Shown in pieces: positions 55,552-64,000 of a stretch of 64,000 nucleotides of DNA (position 1 is its first letter; each line of letters starts with the position of its first letter). Source of the DNA: Neobacillus niacini (GTDB lineage: Bacteria > Bacillota > Bacilli > Bacillales > Cytobacillaceae); the NCBI RefSeq assembly GCF_000759675.1, contig NZ_BAWM01000020.1, positions 572,664 to 636,663 on the forward strand. Reading direction: 5' to 3'. A program made the position numbers and the translations under genes. The notes beneath the pieces are model-generated. The model made no database searches. It was not told the DNA's origin and saw only the letters and a program-made list of their open reading frames with translations.

Positions 55552-56876
55552 TATTTAAGAGCCCCCTCAATTGCCTTTTGCATGTCCTTCCATCCAGTTT
55601 TTGGATCCTTTTCACCTTTTACAACTGGATTGAAAGCATGTTGACCAATAAAGGTCTGAATATCATTGTATTTTGAATTATCCATTGGCGGGATACCATT
55701 TGGAACGGCAGCTGCATATGGTTGTAATCCTGGGTTTTTGTCAAAGAACGCTTTAAACGCATCATTTGAAGTTAAATCATCACGTGCAGGCGGCAAGCTT
55801 GTTTTTTCAAGCCATTTCGCATCATTTTCTGGGTTTGCATACACCCAATTAATAAATTCCATCGCTGCTTTTTGTTGTTCTTTTGTTGCAGAGGCATAAA
55901 TGACTAAACCTTTTGTATCAGCAAACGTTTTAACATTTTCAGTATCCATGCCGTCTGGAACTGGCGGCGCTGCTAATGTAAACGTTTCGTTAAACTTCAT
56001 TTCTGGGAATTTCTCTTCCCAGTACGGAATTGTCCACGGACCAACATCCACGAAAATACCTAATCCACTTTCAAATGGGTCTTTTGACTGTCTTGTTAAC
56101 AATGCATCCGCTTTACGTAAATCATCCATTAAGCCAAGTACCTGTTCGCCGGCTTTTTGATCAGCTGTGAATTTAGTGCCTTCAACAAACTTGTTACCGT
56201 TGGATGCTGCATCATACAACATGAAGAAGTCAAACCATCTTTTCCAAGCAGTTGGATCAGCAAGGTCTGCTTTTGCCCATAAATATTTATCAGGATATTT
56301 CGCTTTTAATTTTTCTGCTACATCTAACATTTCACTATACGTTTTTGGCGGTTCGTTATAGCCAAGCTCTTTTAAAACGTCTAATCTCCAGCCAAATAGC
56401 ATGGGATTTGAGTAAATCGGTAATACATATTGGTGACCGTCAGCAAATTCCCAGCCCTCCATGGTATTCTCCATGTTACGGTTTTTCTTTACTTCGTCCC
56501 AACCGTCTAACTCATCTAAGGCTACAATTGCTTTACTCTCAGATAATTGAGCAGCAAATCCACGGTTTATATTTTCTGAAATAGTAGGTGCACCTCCACC
56601 CGCTATTGCTGATTGAATACTTGCTTCAGATGTAGGGCTTTCCTTCATCGGGCTGACATTCACTTTAATTTTAGGATTCTCCTTCGTGAACTCCTCCGCT
56701 ACTTCCTTCCAATATACTTGCTGTGTTGGATTTGGAGCTGCCCAGAATTCAATCGTTGTTACGCCATCTTTATCTGTGCTGCTGCTTTGTTCCTTATTAC
56801 CAGTAGAGCAAGCAGCTAGACCAGAGACAGTAAGAGAAGCTGCGAATAGGATTGATGCCACTTTTTTCATTTTCAT
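55551..56876 (-). CDS. Sugar-binding lipoprotein of the mannoside-locus importer
   Basis: 441 residues from the ATG at 56876 (GGAGG eight bases upstream). Lipobox LAAC with Cys23; family 1 solute-binding fold (TIEFWAAPNPTQQVYWKEVA). First gene of the locus, divergent from the LacI regulator with a cre-like site and operator between. Confidence 0.92.
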   Translation of the reverse strand: MKMKKVASILFAASLTVSGLAACSTGNKEQSSSTDKDGVTTIEFWAAPNPTQQVYWKEVAEEFTKENPKIKVNVSPMKESPTSEASIQSAIAGGGAPTISENINRGFAAQLSESKAIVALDELDGWDEVKKNRNMENTMEGWEFADGHQYVLPIYSNPMLFGWRLDVLKELGYNEPPKTYSEMLDVAEKLKAKYPDKYLWAKADLADPTAWKRWFDFFMLYDAASNGNKFVEGTKFTADQKAGEQVLGLMDDLRKADALLTRQSKDPFESGLGIFVDVGPWTIPYWEEKFPEMKFNETFTLAAPPVPDGMDTENVKTFADTKGLVIYASATKEQQKAAMEFINWVYANPENDAKWLEKTSLPPARDDLTSNDAFKAFFDKNPGLQPYAAAVPNGIPPMDNSKYNDIQTFIGQHAFNPVVKGEKDPKTGWKDMQKAIEGALK

Positions 56877-57009
56877 CCCAAATTCCTCCAATTTCTAATT
56901 ATTGTTACCTAACTTCATAATTGAAATGCAAATACCTTAAATGAATGTAATGTTAAAACAATTATTCTATTAAAGTTTGTAAATTTAATGACCGTTTCAC
57001 ACCTATACG

Positions 57010-57023
57010 TGGAAACGCTATCA
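57010..57023 (+). promoter_or_regulatory. cre-like CcpA site
   Basis: TGGAAACGCTATCA differs from TGWAANCGNTNWCA only at the third base. About 135 bp upstream of the importer gene, so glucose repression of the locus is likely. Confidence 0.55.
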
Positions 57024-57268
57024 TTGTCAATCAAACAAAAGTATAATAGTAGTATAGAGTCTAAAAATCAGGGTACACATCTATATCCCTTATTCCCGCC
57101 CATGACAATTACCATTACTAACTTTCAAAATAATTGTTTTGTAATGTAAATAACTACCTTACAACGACAATTATTGCACCTAAAAATAGGAATGTCAAAC
57201 ATTATTTTAGTAGAGATAGATAATTATCATCAAAAATTACGATTAAAGTCACTATTGTAATTTCCTTT

Positions 57269-57282
57269 TTGTAACGTTACAA
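57269..57282. promoter_or_regulatory. LacI-family operator palindrome
   Basis: Perfect 14-bp palindrome TTGTAACGTTACAA with the central CG pair typical of LacI-family operators, flanked by outer CTATTGTAA and TTACAATAG. It lies about 75 bp upstream of the LacI gene; autoregulation is likely and control of the importer possible. Confidence 0.65.
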
Positions 57283-57355
57283 TAGAATTACAAGATAACC
57301 TTACAAATCTAATTACATTAAATATAAGAAAATAGATAAAGGAGAAGGGTTCTAT

Positions 57356-58375
57356 ATGAATAGGAAAGTGACGATGCAAGACATCGCCGATCGACTGAAT
57401 ATCTCAAAAAATTCTGTTTCCCAAGCATTGTCTGGGAAGCCTGGGGTTAGCGAGGAGACAAGGCAGCTTGTCCAGAAAACAGCGGATGAATTAGGTTATG
57501 ATTATTCAAATAGTAGAAATCAAAAACAACCTGATAAAAAAATGACCAGGAATATTGCCTTAATAGCTTCTGAATTTGCATTTTCACTTAAAAGCTTTTT
57601 CGGACAAATATACTTAGGCGTCGAAAAAGAATTAAGAGCTCGCGGCATGAATTTATTTATTGAATCAATTGATAAGAATGCACAGGAGAAGTTATCTCTT
57701 CCTTCCTTGTTATCCAATCATGAAATTGATGGAATATTAATTTTATCTCATATTAGTACAGACTATATTTCTAAAGTGATTGAAACAGGTATCCCAACGG
57801 TTTTAATTGATCACCATGAACCTTATCTAGAGGCTGATTCCATCCTTACGAATAATCGTTTTGGTGCATTTAGGGCGGTAGAACATTTAATTCAATTAGG
57901 ACATCATGATATCGCTTTTTCAGGGGATGTCGACTTTTCTCCAAGCTATCAAGAAAGATATGAAGGGTACTTGCTTGCTTTAAAAAAATATGGGATAAAA
58001 CCCAATGAACACTATATCGTAGCCAATGCGCAGGAAAACCAAAATAATATTAAACAGTATATGGATAACCTTCAATCCCATCCTACTGCTTGGTTTTGTG
58101 TGAATGATGGTCTCGGTTTTCTTGTAACATCCGTATTGCAGCAAAAAGGCATCAAAATACCCGAAGAAGTTTCTGTATGCAGCTTTGATAATGGGCAATT
58201 ATCACAAATATCCACTCCGAGAATTACTACCGTGGATATCGATTTAAATTATTTCGCAAAAAAAGCAGTAGAACAGCTATGTTGGCGAATGGAAAATAAA
58301 GAGGAACCAATCCAGGAGATATTGCTCCCAACCAAGTTAATTATTAGAGAGTCCACTTCAGAGAGAAAAAGCTAA
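57356..58375 (+). CDS. LacI family transcriptional regulator
   Basis: 339 residues. N-terminal HTH TMQDIADRLNISKNSVSQAL with hinge, then a periplasmic-binding-like sensor domain (IDGILILSHI, DHHEPYLEADSILTNNRFGA). Presumably represses the divergent mannoside locus until a sugar or sugar phosphate binds. Confidence 0.93.
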   Translation: MNRKVTMQDIADRLNISKNSVSQALSGKPGVSEETRQLVQKTADELGYDYSNSRNQKQPDKKMTRNIALIASEFAFSLKSFFGQIYLGVEKELRARGMNLFIESIDKNAQEKLSLPSLLSNHEIDGILILSHISTDYISKVIETGIPTVLIDHHEPYLEADSILTNNRFGAFRAVEHLIQLGHHDIAFSGDVDFSPSYQERYEGYLLALKKYGIKPNEHYIVANAQENQNNIKQYMDNLQSHPTAWFCVNDGLGFLVTSVLQQKGIKIPEEVSVCSFDNGQLSQISTPRITTVDIDLNYFAKKAVEQLCWRMENKEEPIQEILLPTKLIIRESTSERKS

Positions 58376-58387
58376 CTATTTACGACT

Positions 58388-58573
58388 GTGGGGAATGAAG
58401 TAAAGATGGATAAAAATCAAGAACAAACCATATACCTGATTTCCGGACCATGCGGGGTGGGTAAATCTACCCTTACAAAGGAACTTTCACGAAAGGTAAA
58501 AAAAGCGCTCTTATTCAAGGGGATGACTTCTTATCCATGCCCATGTATGAGAAAGATTCTGAACCACCATGGA
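58388..58573 (+). pseudogene. P-loop kinase fragment with frameshift
   Basis: IYLISGPCGVGKSTLTKELS (Walker A GPCGVGKS) begins a small AAA-type kinase. The frame then breaks at a run of seven A (58498..58504); adding one A would restore SALIQGDDFLSMPMYEKDSEPPW. Even so, the gene runs directly into a hairpin and stops. Both frameshifted and truncated. Confidence 0.7.
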
Positions 58574-58618
58574 GTCGGCCCCCGCTATCTTAATATATAG
58601 CGAGGGCTGACCCTTTTG
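58574..58618 (+). terminator. Terminator after LacI/kinase remnant
   Basis: GTCGGCCCCCGCTAT / ATAGCGAGGGCTGAC stem (two G-T pairs), eight-base loop, TTTT. Confidence 0.75.
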
Positions 58619-58781
58619 TACATCCCAAAGAATTGTAGTTGAACTATCTTTAATTTGTAAAAAATAACCAAAAATTAGATTCCATTGCTCGTATGAATGA
58701 GGTGAGGTGAATTTGATGTACATAAATATCGGCACTTTTATTCTGCAAGATTTCATAAAAACGATCAAATGACATTCCACA

Positions 58782-58812
58782 AAAAATAGGGACATATTTT
58801 GATTGTCCCCAT
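58782..58812 (-). terminator. Terminator of the amino-acid permease gene
   Basis: GGGACA / TGTCCC stem with six or more Ts on the minus strand, 27 bp after the stop. Confidence 0.7.
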
Positions 58813-58838
58813 TAATAATTTTTCTATAGAGTTAATGA

Positions 58839-60224
58839 TTAAGCGACTTCCTTATCGGTTTGAGCATCTACTGGTACACGCTTGCCTATTCCAAAAGCGT
58901 AATAACTAATGACAACTAAACCTAGAAACACAATCCCTGCTATAAGCGAAATACGTGTGTCATCATTAAACCACATACCGACTAATACCATCATTAAGTA
59001 CGCAATCGTTAAGTAGTTTGTCACAGGTGCAAAAGGCATTTTAAATGGATGCTTGTCCATCTCAGCTCCTTTTACTTTTCTGAATCGAATTTGACTGATC
59101 AAAATGACAAACCAAGGAACCATACCAGGAAGGACACTCGCACTGTATACATAAACAAACAAATTTTCTGGCGCAATGTAACTTAAAATGACGCCAACAG
59201 CTAAACCAACTAGCACACCAATGGTACCGAATAAAGGCACACCATTTTGAGATAGTTTCATAAAAAATTTAGGTGCTTGTCCATTTACTCCTAATGTATA
59301 AAGCATACGTCCTGCACTATAAATACCACTATTACAGCCAGACATGGCGGCTGTGATCACAACAAAGTTTATTATTCCTGCTGCTGCTGTAATACCAACC
59401 TTCGCAAAAGTAGCCACAAATGGGCTGCCAACTGATTGTAGTTGATCCCAAGGATACACGGTTACAATGACAAAAATTGCACCAATATAGAAGATGAGAA
59501 TACGCCAAATAATACTTTGAATGGCATTCGTTAATGTCTTTTTCGGATCCTTTGCTTCACCTGCTGTAATCCCAATGAGTTCGACCCCTTGATAAGCCGC
59601 AACGACAAGAGATAAAGCAAAGAAGAACCCTGACCATCCACCTGCAAAGAAGCCGCCCTGTTCCCAAAGGTTTAAAAATCCGATGGCGTCTCCGCCGTTA
59701 CCAATTCCGAAGAAAATAAGACCCAATCCCGCAAAGATCATTAATACAATGGTTACGACTTTAATCAGTGAAAACCAAAATTCAAATTCACCAAATGATT
59801 TAACCGAGATGAGGTTTGCTGCTCCAAGAATCAACATGGCGATGAAACCTGGAATCCAAGCAGGAAGATCTGGGAACCAATACTGCATGTAAGCCCCAAC
59901 TGCAATAATTTCAGCCATCCCAACAACAACCCATTGGAACCAGTTACTCCATGCGGTCAAATACCCTGCTAATGGATGGATATACTTATAACCAAATGTA
60001 GCAAAGGAACCTGTGCTTGGCTCTAAATACAACATTTCTCCCATAGCCCGCATAATGAAAAAAATAAAAATTCCTGAGATTAGATAAGCAAGCAGTACAG
60101 ACGGGCCAGTCCATTGAATCGTACTGGATGAACCCATAAATAAACCAACGCCAATAGTTCCGCCCAAAGCAATCATTTGAATATGACGTGATTCTAAGCC
60201 TCTGTTCAATTCTTTGTTTGCCAC
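58839..60224 (-). CDS. APC/AAT-family amino-acid permease
   Basis: 461 residues, 12 membrane helices. [23 protein letters not shown] and the [20 protein letters not shown] block are typical of AAT amino-acid:proton symporters (GabP, AroP, HutM, YtnA relatives). Substrate not determinable. Monocistronic. Confidence 0.92.
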   Translation of the reverse strand: MANKELNRGLESRHIQMIALGGTIGVGLFMGSSSTIQWTGPSVLLAYLISGIFIFFIMRAMGEMLYLEPSTGSFATFGYKYIHPLAGYLTAWSNWFQWVVVGMAEIIAVGAYMQYWFPDLPAWIPGFIAMLILGAANLISVKSFGEFEFWFSLIKVVTIVLMIFAGLGLIFFGIGNGGDAIGFLNLWEQGGFFAGGWSGFFFALSLVVAAYQGVELIGITAGEAKDPKKTLTNAIQSIIWRILIFYIGAIFVIVTVYPWDQLQSVGSPFVATFAKVGITAAAGIINFVVITAAMSGCNSGIYSAGRMLYTLGVNGQAPKFFMKLSQNGVPLFGTIGVLVGLAVGVILSYIAPENLFVYVYSASVLPGMVPWFVILISQIRFRKVKGAEMDKHPFKMPFAPVTNYLTIAYLMMVLVGMWFNDDTRISLIAGIVFLGLVVISYYAFGIGKRVPVDAQTDKEVA

Positions 60225-60358
60225 TCCATTTCCTCCTCCATCTAAGATAGTAATAAATCCTTTGTTATGATGAGTCAGACGTCGATTTTTACAATCGACG
60301 GAAGCTATTCAATCAATTCCTAGTAGCCTAAAATTATCACTCTACGAGTGACAGGCAC

Positions 60359-61086
60359 CTATAGCACCTTACTTAAGAATGCTTTGGTTCGTTCATGCTT
60401 AGGGTTGCCGAATAACGCATTCGGTTCATTTTCTTCAACAATATAACCGCCATCCATGAAAATAACACGGTCTCCAACTTCTCTAGCAAAGCCCATTTCA
60501 TGGGTAACAACAACCATTGTCATACCCTCTTTAGCAAGCTGTTTCATTACCTCTAAAACATCACCGACCATTTCAGGATCAAGTGCAGAAGTCGGCTCGT
60601 CAAAAAGCATAATCTTAGGATTCATGGCTAGTGCCCTGGCGATCGCAACACGTTGCTTTTGTCCTCCGGATTGTTCTCCCGGGTAGCTATTTGCTTTTTC
60701 TCTTAGTCCTACTTTATCTAGTAACTCAAGCGCTAATTTTTCCGCTGCTGTTTTCTCTGTAGAATGAATCTTAATAGGTCCCAATGTGATGTTTTCTAAA
60801 ACCGTTTTATGAGGGAATAGATTAAATTGCTGAAATACCATCCCAACCTCTTGTCTAACTTTGTTAAGATCGACTTTTTTGTCCGTTATATCATGTCCAT
60901 TAATGACTACTTGACCCCAGAAATCTCTTCCAAGCGATTTAAGCAGCCTAGGAATGTACTCTTTCCTGAACCAGAAGGACCGATGACACAAATAACTTCT
61001 TTTTCCTTCACTTCTGCATTAATATCTTTTAATACCTCTAGGTCTCCAAATGATTTTCTCAAGTTTTTTACCGTGATCATGCTCAT
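60359..61086 (-). pseudogene. Polar amino-acid ABC transporter ATPase (GlnQ-like), frameshifted
   Basis: The ATG at 61086 overlaps the permease stop; [20 protein letters not shown]... includes Walker [10 protein letters not shown] and runs to EEISG, where a G4 tract (60915..60918, as C on the plus strand) shifts the frame to a TAG. One more G would restore [12 protein letters not shown], and the remaining 200 residues are intact: Q-loop QQFNLFPH, signature QSGGQKQR, Walker B IMLFDEP, switch [11 protein letters not shown]. Either a real recent frameshift or a sequencing error. Energises import of a polar amino acid. Confidence 0.88.
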
Positions 61087-61736
61087 CGAAGTTGAAACCT
61101 CCTCTCTACGAAATTAGCAAGAATGGTTAACAAATAAATGATGATGAAGTAAATGACACCGACAGCCAGCCAAATCTTAAAAGCTTCAAATGTTGCCGAA
61201 GCTTGAATCTGTCCTTGCTGTGTTAGATCCGCAATACCAATGACCGATAAAAGCGAAGTATCTTTCAAGCTAATGATCGATTGATTCGTAATCGTTGGGA
61301 GCATTCTTCTAAAAGCCTGTGGAAGCACGATATATCGCATCGTTTGCGCACCAGTAAAGCCAATCGATCTTGCCGCTTCCGTTTGTCCCTTATCAATAGA
61401 TTGAATACCAGCCCTTATAATTTCAGCAAAATAGGCCCCTGCATTGATCGCAACCGTAATGATTCCAGCTGTCGTACTGTTTAAGGAAATTACCTGGAGT
61501 GAATTTATACCAAAATAGATAAAGAACAATTGCACAATAAATGGCGTTCCTCGAATCGCGTCTACATAAGCCTTTGCGATCCAGTTTAAGATCTTAAGGG
61601 GCGCAAGTCGCAGCAAGGCAATCACTAAACCTATAATAAAACCTAGTAGTATGGCAATCAAAAAGATATAAAGTGTTACTTGAAGCCCTTTTAATAATAC
61701 GGGCACTGCAGAAACAATAATATCCACCTTTTTCAT
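61083..61736 (-). CDS. Polar amino-acid ABC transporter permease (GlnP/ArtQ-like)
   Basis: 217 residues, five membrane helices, [19 protein letters not shown] and [27 protein letters not shown] (family EAA loop). Overlaps the ATPase start by an ATGA. Upstream binding protein is truncated. Confidence 0.93.
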   Translation of the reverse strand: MKKVDIIVSAVPVLLKGLQVTLYIFLIAILLGFIIGLVIALLRLAPLKILNWIAKAYVDAIRGTPFIVQLFFIYFGINSLQVISLNSTTAGIITVAINAGAYFAEIIRAGIQSIDKGQTEAARSIGFTGAQTMRYIVLPQAFRRMLPTITNQSIISLKDTSLLSVIGIADLTQQGQIQASATFEAFKIWLAVGVIYFIIIYLLTILANFVERRFQLR

Positions 61737-61788
61737 CCCCTTTCAAAAAGAAGACGCGCTCGCTTTAAGCACGCCTTATCCTATTATT

Positions 61789-61966
61789 TTATTCACCAAG
61801 ATACGTTTTTAGAATTTTATCATACGTTCCATCCTTTTTAAGCTCAGCAAGTCCATTATTAATTTTTTCTAATAAATCCTGATTTTCCCCTTTCAATACA
61901 GCAATTCCGTATTGATCTCCATTTAAACGATCTCCCACAGTTTTTAATCCAAGATCCTTCTGGGCA
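61789..61966 (-). pseudogene. Amino-acid-binding protein, C-terminal fragment
   Basis: Minus strand reads DLGLKTVGDRLNGDQYGIAV-LKGENQDLLEKINNGLAELK...KILKTYLGE and stops: the last 55 residues of a family 3 solute-binding protein. The 5' nine tenths are missing and the sequence breaks into tandem repeats. The importer therefore lacks its own receptor. Confidence 0.85.
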
Positions 61967-61971
61967 AAGCC

Positions 61972-62108
61972 TCATGAAAGGTTCATGAAGTCCAAAATCT
62001 TATGGAACACGCCAAAATGGTACTTATGAACGTTTCATGAAGCCCAAAATTTCTTGGAACGCACAAAAATGAACCTCATGAAAGGTTCATGAAGCCCATA
62101 ATCTTATT
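61972..62108. repeat. Imperfect tandem repeats of about 57 bp
   Basis: Roughly two and a half copies of CATGAAAGGTTCATGAAG followed by CCAAAAT and GGAAC(A/G)C blocks. They sit exactly between the two truncated transporter genes. Confidence 0.75.
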
Positions 62109-62113
62109 GAGTA

Positions 62114-62275
62114 TTGCTTTTAGTTGGCGGTTTGAACGTTTTGCAAACTGCTTCCATTGCAGCCGCCCTGCCTTATGCGATCATCATGGTCATCATGTGC
62201 TTCTCATTAGTGAAAGGGTTAAATAGTGAAGTCGAAGTACAAAGAGGAAATAATAGAAGCGAGTACCATTCCTAA
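62114..62275 (+). pseudogene. BCCT transporter C-terminal fragment
   Basis: LLLVGGLNVLQTASIAAALP, YAIIMVIMCFSLVKGLNSE and a short tail to TAA: the last helix and tail of a betaine/choline/carnitine transporter (OpuD type). No start; the rest of the gene is gone. Confidence 0.8.
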
Positions 62276-62330
62276 AGGGTCATTAAATGTAAATTAAGCC
62301 GTACTTAAAAAATGAAGATAATGTCGTACA

Positions 62331-62358
62331 AAAAGACGCTTCCAATGAGCGTCTTCTT
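62331..62358 (+). terminator. Terminator of the former BCCT gene
   Basis: AAGACGCT / AGCGTCTT stem, seven-base loop, T-rich tail. Confidence 0.7.
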
Positions 62359-62517
62359 TACTTTATAACGTCTTGTTAAACTGTGTGAAAAACCCAGGCG
62401 GTATTTAGACATAGAAAAACCACCTTTAAAAAAATGGTTGTTTTCTTAAAGATGGTTGTATTAATGAATATCAATTATTTTAAAAACGATCAGGCTAACC
62501 GCCATTAGCTTCAAAAA

Positions 62518-62592
62518 TGGCTCCGCAGGTAGGACTCGAACCTACGACCGATCGGTTAACAGCCGATAGCTCTACCACTGAGCTACTGCGGA
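62518..62592 (-). tRNA. tRNA-Asn (GTT)
   Basis: Complete cloverleaf, anticodon GTT in CTGTTAACC, encoded CCA. Last tRNA of the array in transcription order. Confidence 0.95.
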
Positions 62593-62709
62593 ATAATATA
62601 ATGTTGTTCCCTAATCCTTTTTTACTTTCGTGTGTCCCCACCTCAGAAAGTAACGCAAGAAGTCGCTCGGTGTGTACAACTCGTAGCATATTCATGAAGC
62701 TATGCTCGT

Positions 62710-62733
62710 CTCTACCACTGAGCTACTGCGGAA
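62710..62733 (-). pseudogene. Duplicated 5' end of tRNA-Asn
   Basis: 24 bp identical to the 5' end of tRNA-Asn (62570..62593) and one flanking base: acceptor strand plus D-stem half. The rest of the tRNA is absent here; 116 bp separate it from the complete gene. Confidence 0.8.
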
Positions 62734-62753
62734 CAAAAAATATATGATTATGA

Positions 62754-62827
<74 letters not shown>

Positions 62828-62832
62828 TTAAT

Positions 62833-62906
62833 TGGAGCGGGTGATGAGAATCGAACTCACAACATCAGCTTGGAAGGCTGAGGTTTTACCACTAAACTAC
62901 ACCCGC
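62833..62906 (-). tRNA. tRNA-Gly (TCC)
   Basis: GCGGGTG acceptor, anticodon TCC in CTTCCAAG, encoded CCA. Confidence 0.95.
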
Positions 62907-62917
62907 ATATTAAAATT

Positions 62918-62991
<74 letters not shown>

Positions 62992-63032
62992 CAAACTGTT
63001 ACAGAGTTGACCCAATTTACTAACATAAAAAG

Positions 63033-63106
63033 GGCGGCTGATGGGAATCGAACCCACGAATGTCGGAACCACAATCCGATGCGTTAACCACTTCGCCACA
63101 ACCGCC
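63033..63106 (-). tRNA. tRNA-His (GTG)
   Basis: Anticodon GTG in TTGTGGTT; extra 5' G (G-1) paired with C73 as required for HisRS. CCA not encoded. Confidence 0.94.
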
Positions 63107-63110
63107 ATGA

Positions 63111-63195
63111 TGGTGGAGGGGGACGGATTCGAACCGCCGAACCCAGAGGGAGCGGATTTACAGTCCGCCGCGTTTAGCCACTTCGCTACCCCTCC
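63111..63195 (-). tRNA. tRNA-Tyr (GTA)
   Basis: 85 nt with long variable arm, anticodon GTA in CTGTAAAT, encoded CCA. Confidence 0.95.
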
Positions 63196-63229
63196 ATATA
63201 TAAGACCAATAAAGTTTTAATATTAATGA

Positions 63230-63302
63230 TGGCTCAGGACGGAATCGAACCGCCGACACAAGGATTTTCAGTCCTTTGCTCTACCGACTGAGCTACTGAG
63301 CC
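63230..63302 (-). tRNA. tRNA-Phe (GAA)
   Basis: GGCTCAG acceptor, anticodon GAA in CTGAAAAT. TCA follows instead of CCA. Confidence 0.95.
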
Positions 63303-63353
63303 ATACAAATCTATATCAACAGTAGAGTTTTAAAAAACTACTGATATAAAAAA

Positions 63354-63430
63354 TGGCGGTCCGGACGGGACTCGAACCCGCGACCTCCTGCGTGACAGGC
63401 AGGCATTCTAACCAACTGAACTACCGGACC
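63354..63430 (-). tRNA. tRNA-Asp (GTC)
   Basis: GGTCCGG acceptor, anticodon GTC in CTGTCACG, encoded CCA. Confidence 0.95.
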
Positions 63431-63433
63431 GAA

Positions 63434-63507
<74 letters not shown>

Positions 63508-63542
63508 ACAATAAAAGTTTACATTTTGCTGAAGTAATAATA

Positions 63543-63635
63543 TGGCGGAGGAAGAGGGATTCGAACCCCCGCGCGGTTTAACCCGCCTGTCGGTTTTCAA
63601 GACCGATCCCTTCAGCCGGACTTGGGTATTCCTCC
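63543..63635 (-). tRNA. tRNA-Ser (TGA)
   Basis: 93 nt with long variable arm, anticodon TGA in CTTGAAAA, encoded CCA. Confidence 0.95.
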
Positions 63636-63652
63636 ATATTATATAAAATTGC

Positions 63653-63728
63653 TGGTGGACCTTGTAGGACTCGAACCTACGACCGGACGGTTATGAGCCG
63701 TCTGCTCTAACCAGCTGAGCTAAAGTCC
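63653..63728 (-). tRNA. tRNA-Ile2 (CAT, lysidine type), one base short
   Basis: Anticodon CAT in CTCATAAC; body closely matches the Bacillus tRNA-Ile2 that TilS modifies to read AUA, and position next to elongator Met fits the Bacillus order. The 5' side reads GGACTTTAGCTC where GGACCTTTAGCTC is expected: 76 nt instead of 77, leaving one base instead of two between acceptor and D stems. Encoded CCA. Confidence 0.85.
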
Positions 63729-63735
63729 TCATATT

Positions 63736-63812
63736 TGGTAGCGGCGGAGGGGATCGAACCCCCGACCTTACGGGTATGAACCGTACGCTCTAGCCAGCTG
63801 AGCTACACCGCC
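63736..63812 (-). tRNA. Elongator tRNA-Met (CAT)
   Basis: GGCGGTG acceptor, anticodon CAT in TTCATACC, encoded CCA; matches Bacillus elongator Met. Confidence 0.93.
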
Positions 63813-63830
63813 AAATATAAAATTAAGTTA

Positions 63831-63906
63831 TGGTGGAGCCTAGCGGGATCGAACCGCTGACCTCCTGCGTGCAAAGCAGGCGCTCTCCCAGCTGAGCTAA
63901 GGCCCC
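63831..63906 (-). tRNA. tRNA-Ala (TGC)
   Basis: GGGGCCT acceptor, anticodon TGC in TTTGCACG, encoded CCA. Confidence 0.95.
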
Positions 63907-63926
63907 ATCTTGTTAATTTAGAAGAA

Positions 63927-64000
63927 TGGTCGGGAAGACAGGATTCGAACCTGCGACCCCTTGGTCCCAAACCAAGTGCTCTACCAAGCTGAGCTACTTC
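63927..64000 (-). tRNA. tRNA-Pro (TGG), partial at window edge
   Basis: Anticodon TGG in TTTGGGAC, encoded CCA. The first three bases at the 5' end lie outside the window. Confidence 0.93.

Larger units (their letters stand above)
56877..57355. other. Divergent regulatory region between importer and LacI gene
   Basis: About 480 bp of A+T-rich DNA with a cre-like site (57010..57023), an operator-like palindrome (57269..57282) and several TTGTAA/TTACAA half-sites. No protein-coding frame with a ribosome site was recognised. Confidence 0.7.

Noticed and set aside
58620..58770. Short frames on both strands between the kinase remnant and the permease terminator
   Set aside because: Both are under 45 codons with no recognised motif; possibly leftover of the kinase gene.

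Overview
The window looks like a chromosomal piece of a low-GC, spore-forming Bacillaceae (Bacillus/Neobacillus-like). Supporting evidence: an sda homologue, a Spo0E-type phosphatase, SipW with a TasA/CalY-type substrate, a DUF1659-DUF2922-YvrJ triplet, Bacillus-type Shine-Dalgarno sites, and a tRNA array whose order (Pro-Ala-Met-Ile2-Ser-fMet-Asp-Phe-...-Gly-Ile-Asn) follows the Bacillus trn pattern. The species cannot be fixed from the sequence alone.

Layout. 1-8.3 kb: two secreted glycoside hydrolases on the minus strand, a GH31 enzyme cut by the window edge and a 1,939-residue multidomain GH2 enzyme. Each is preceded by a copy of the same promoter/cre/lipoprotein-leader segment. The GH2 frame has a stop codon just before three in-frame cell-wall-binding repeats. 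8.3-14 kb: TasA-like protein, SipW signal peptidase and a Vpr-like S8 protease with a C-terminal dockerin-like module. 14-17.3 kb: an NprR-like HTH-TPR regulator, sda and several gene fragments.

17.4-32.4 kb: a glycosaminoglycan utilisation locus. It holds two PL8 (hyaluronate/chondroitin-type) lyases, a sulfatase, a GH88 unsaturated glucuronyl hydrolase, a YesL/DUF624 membrane protein, an ABC importer (binding protein and two permeases, no ATPase), and a divergent histidine kinase/response regulator pair. The inferred scheme is: secreted lyases cut the polymer to unsaturated oligosaccharides; the ABC system imports them; cytoplasmic sulfatase and GH88 strip sulfate and the unsaturated uronate. 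A palindromic MITE-like element sits inside the operon.

32.5-43.5 kb: two secreted low-complexity proteins, one built from near-identical acidic repeats; Spo0E-like protein; two separated arrays of one 52-bp tandem repeat; ThuA-like, LOG, DUF2207 and class V aminotransferase genes. 43.5-58.4 kb: an APH-family kinase, then a beta-mannoside/oligosaccharide locus (ABC importer, GH13, DUF1861, GH130, GH2 beta-mannosidase, zinc dehydrogenase, MFS, ROK kinase) with a divergent LacI regulator. 58.4-62.3 kb: amino-acid permease and a damaged polar amino-acid ABC transporter. 62.5-64 kb: fourteen tRNA genes (last one cut by the edge) on the minus strand.

A recurring theme is gene decay. At least eight intergenic spots keep only the start and/or end of a gene (AbrB, DegV, DUF3231/DoxX, sulfatase start, sugar-binding lipoprotein start, amino-acid binding protein/BCCT, P-loop kinase). 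Several otherwise normal genes show one-base homopolymer contractions, including a tRNA-Ile2, which raises the question of real decay versus assembly error.
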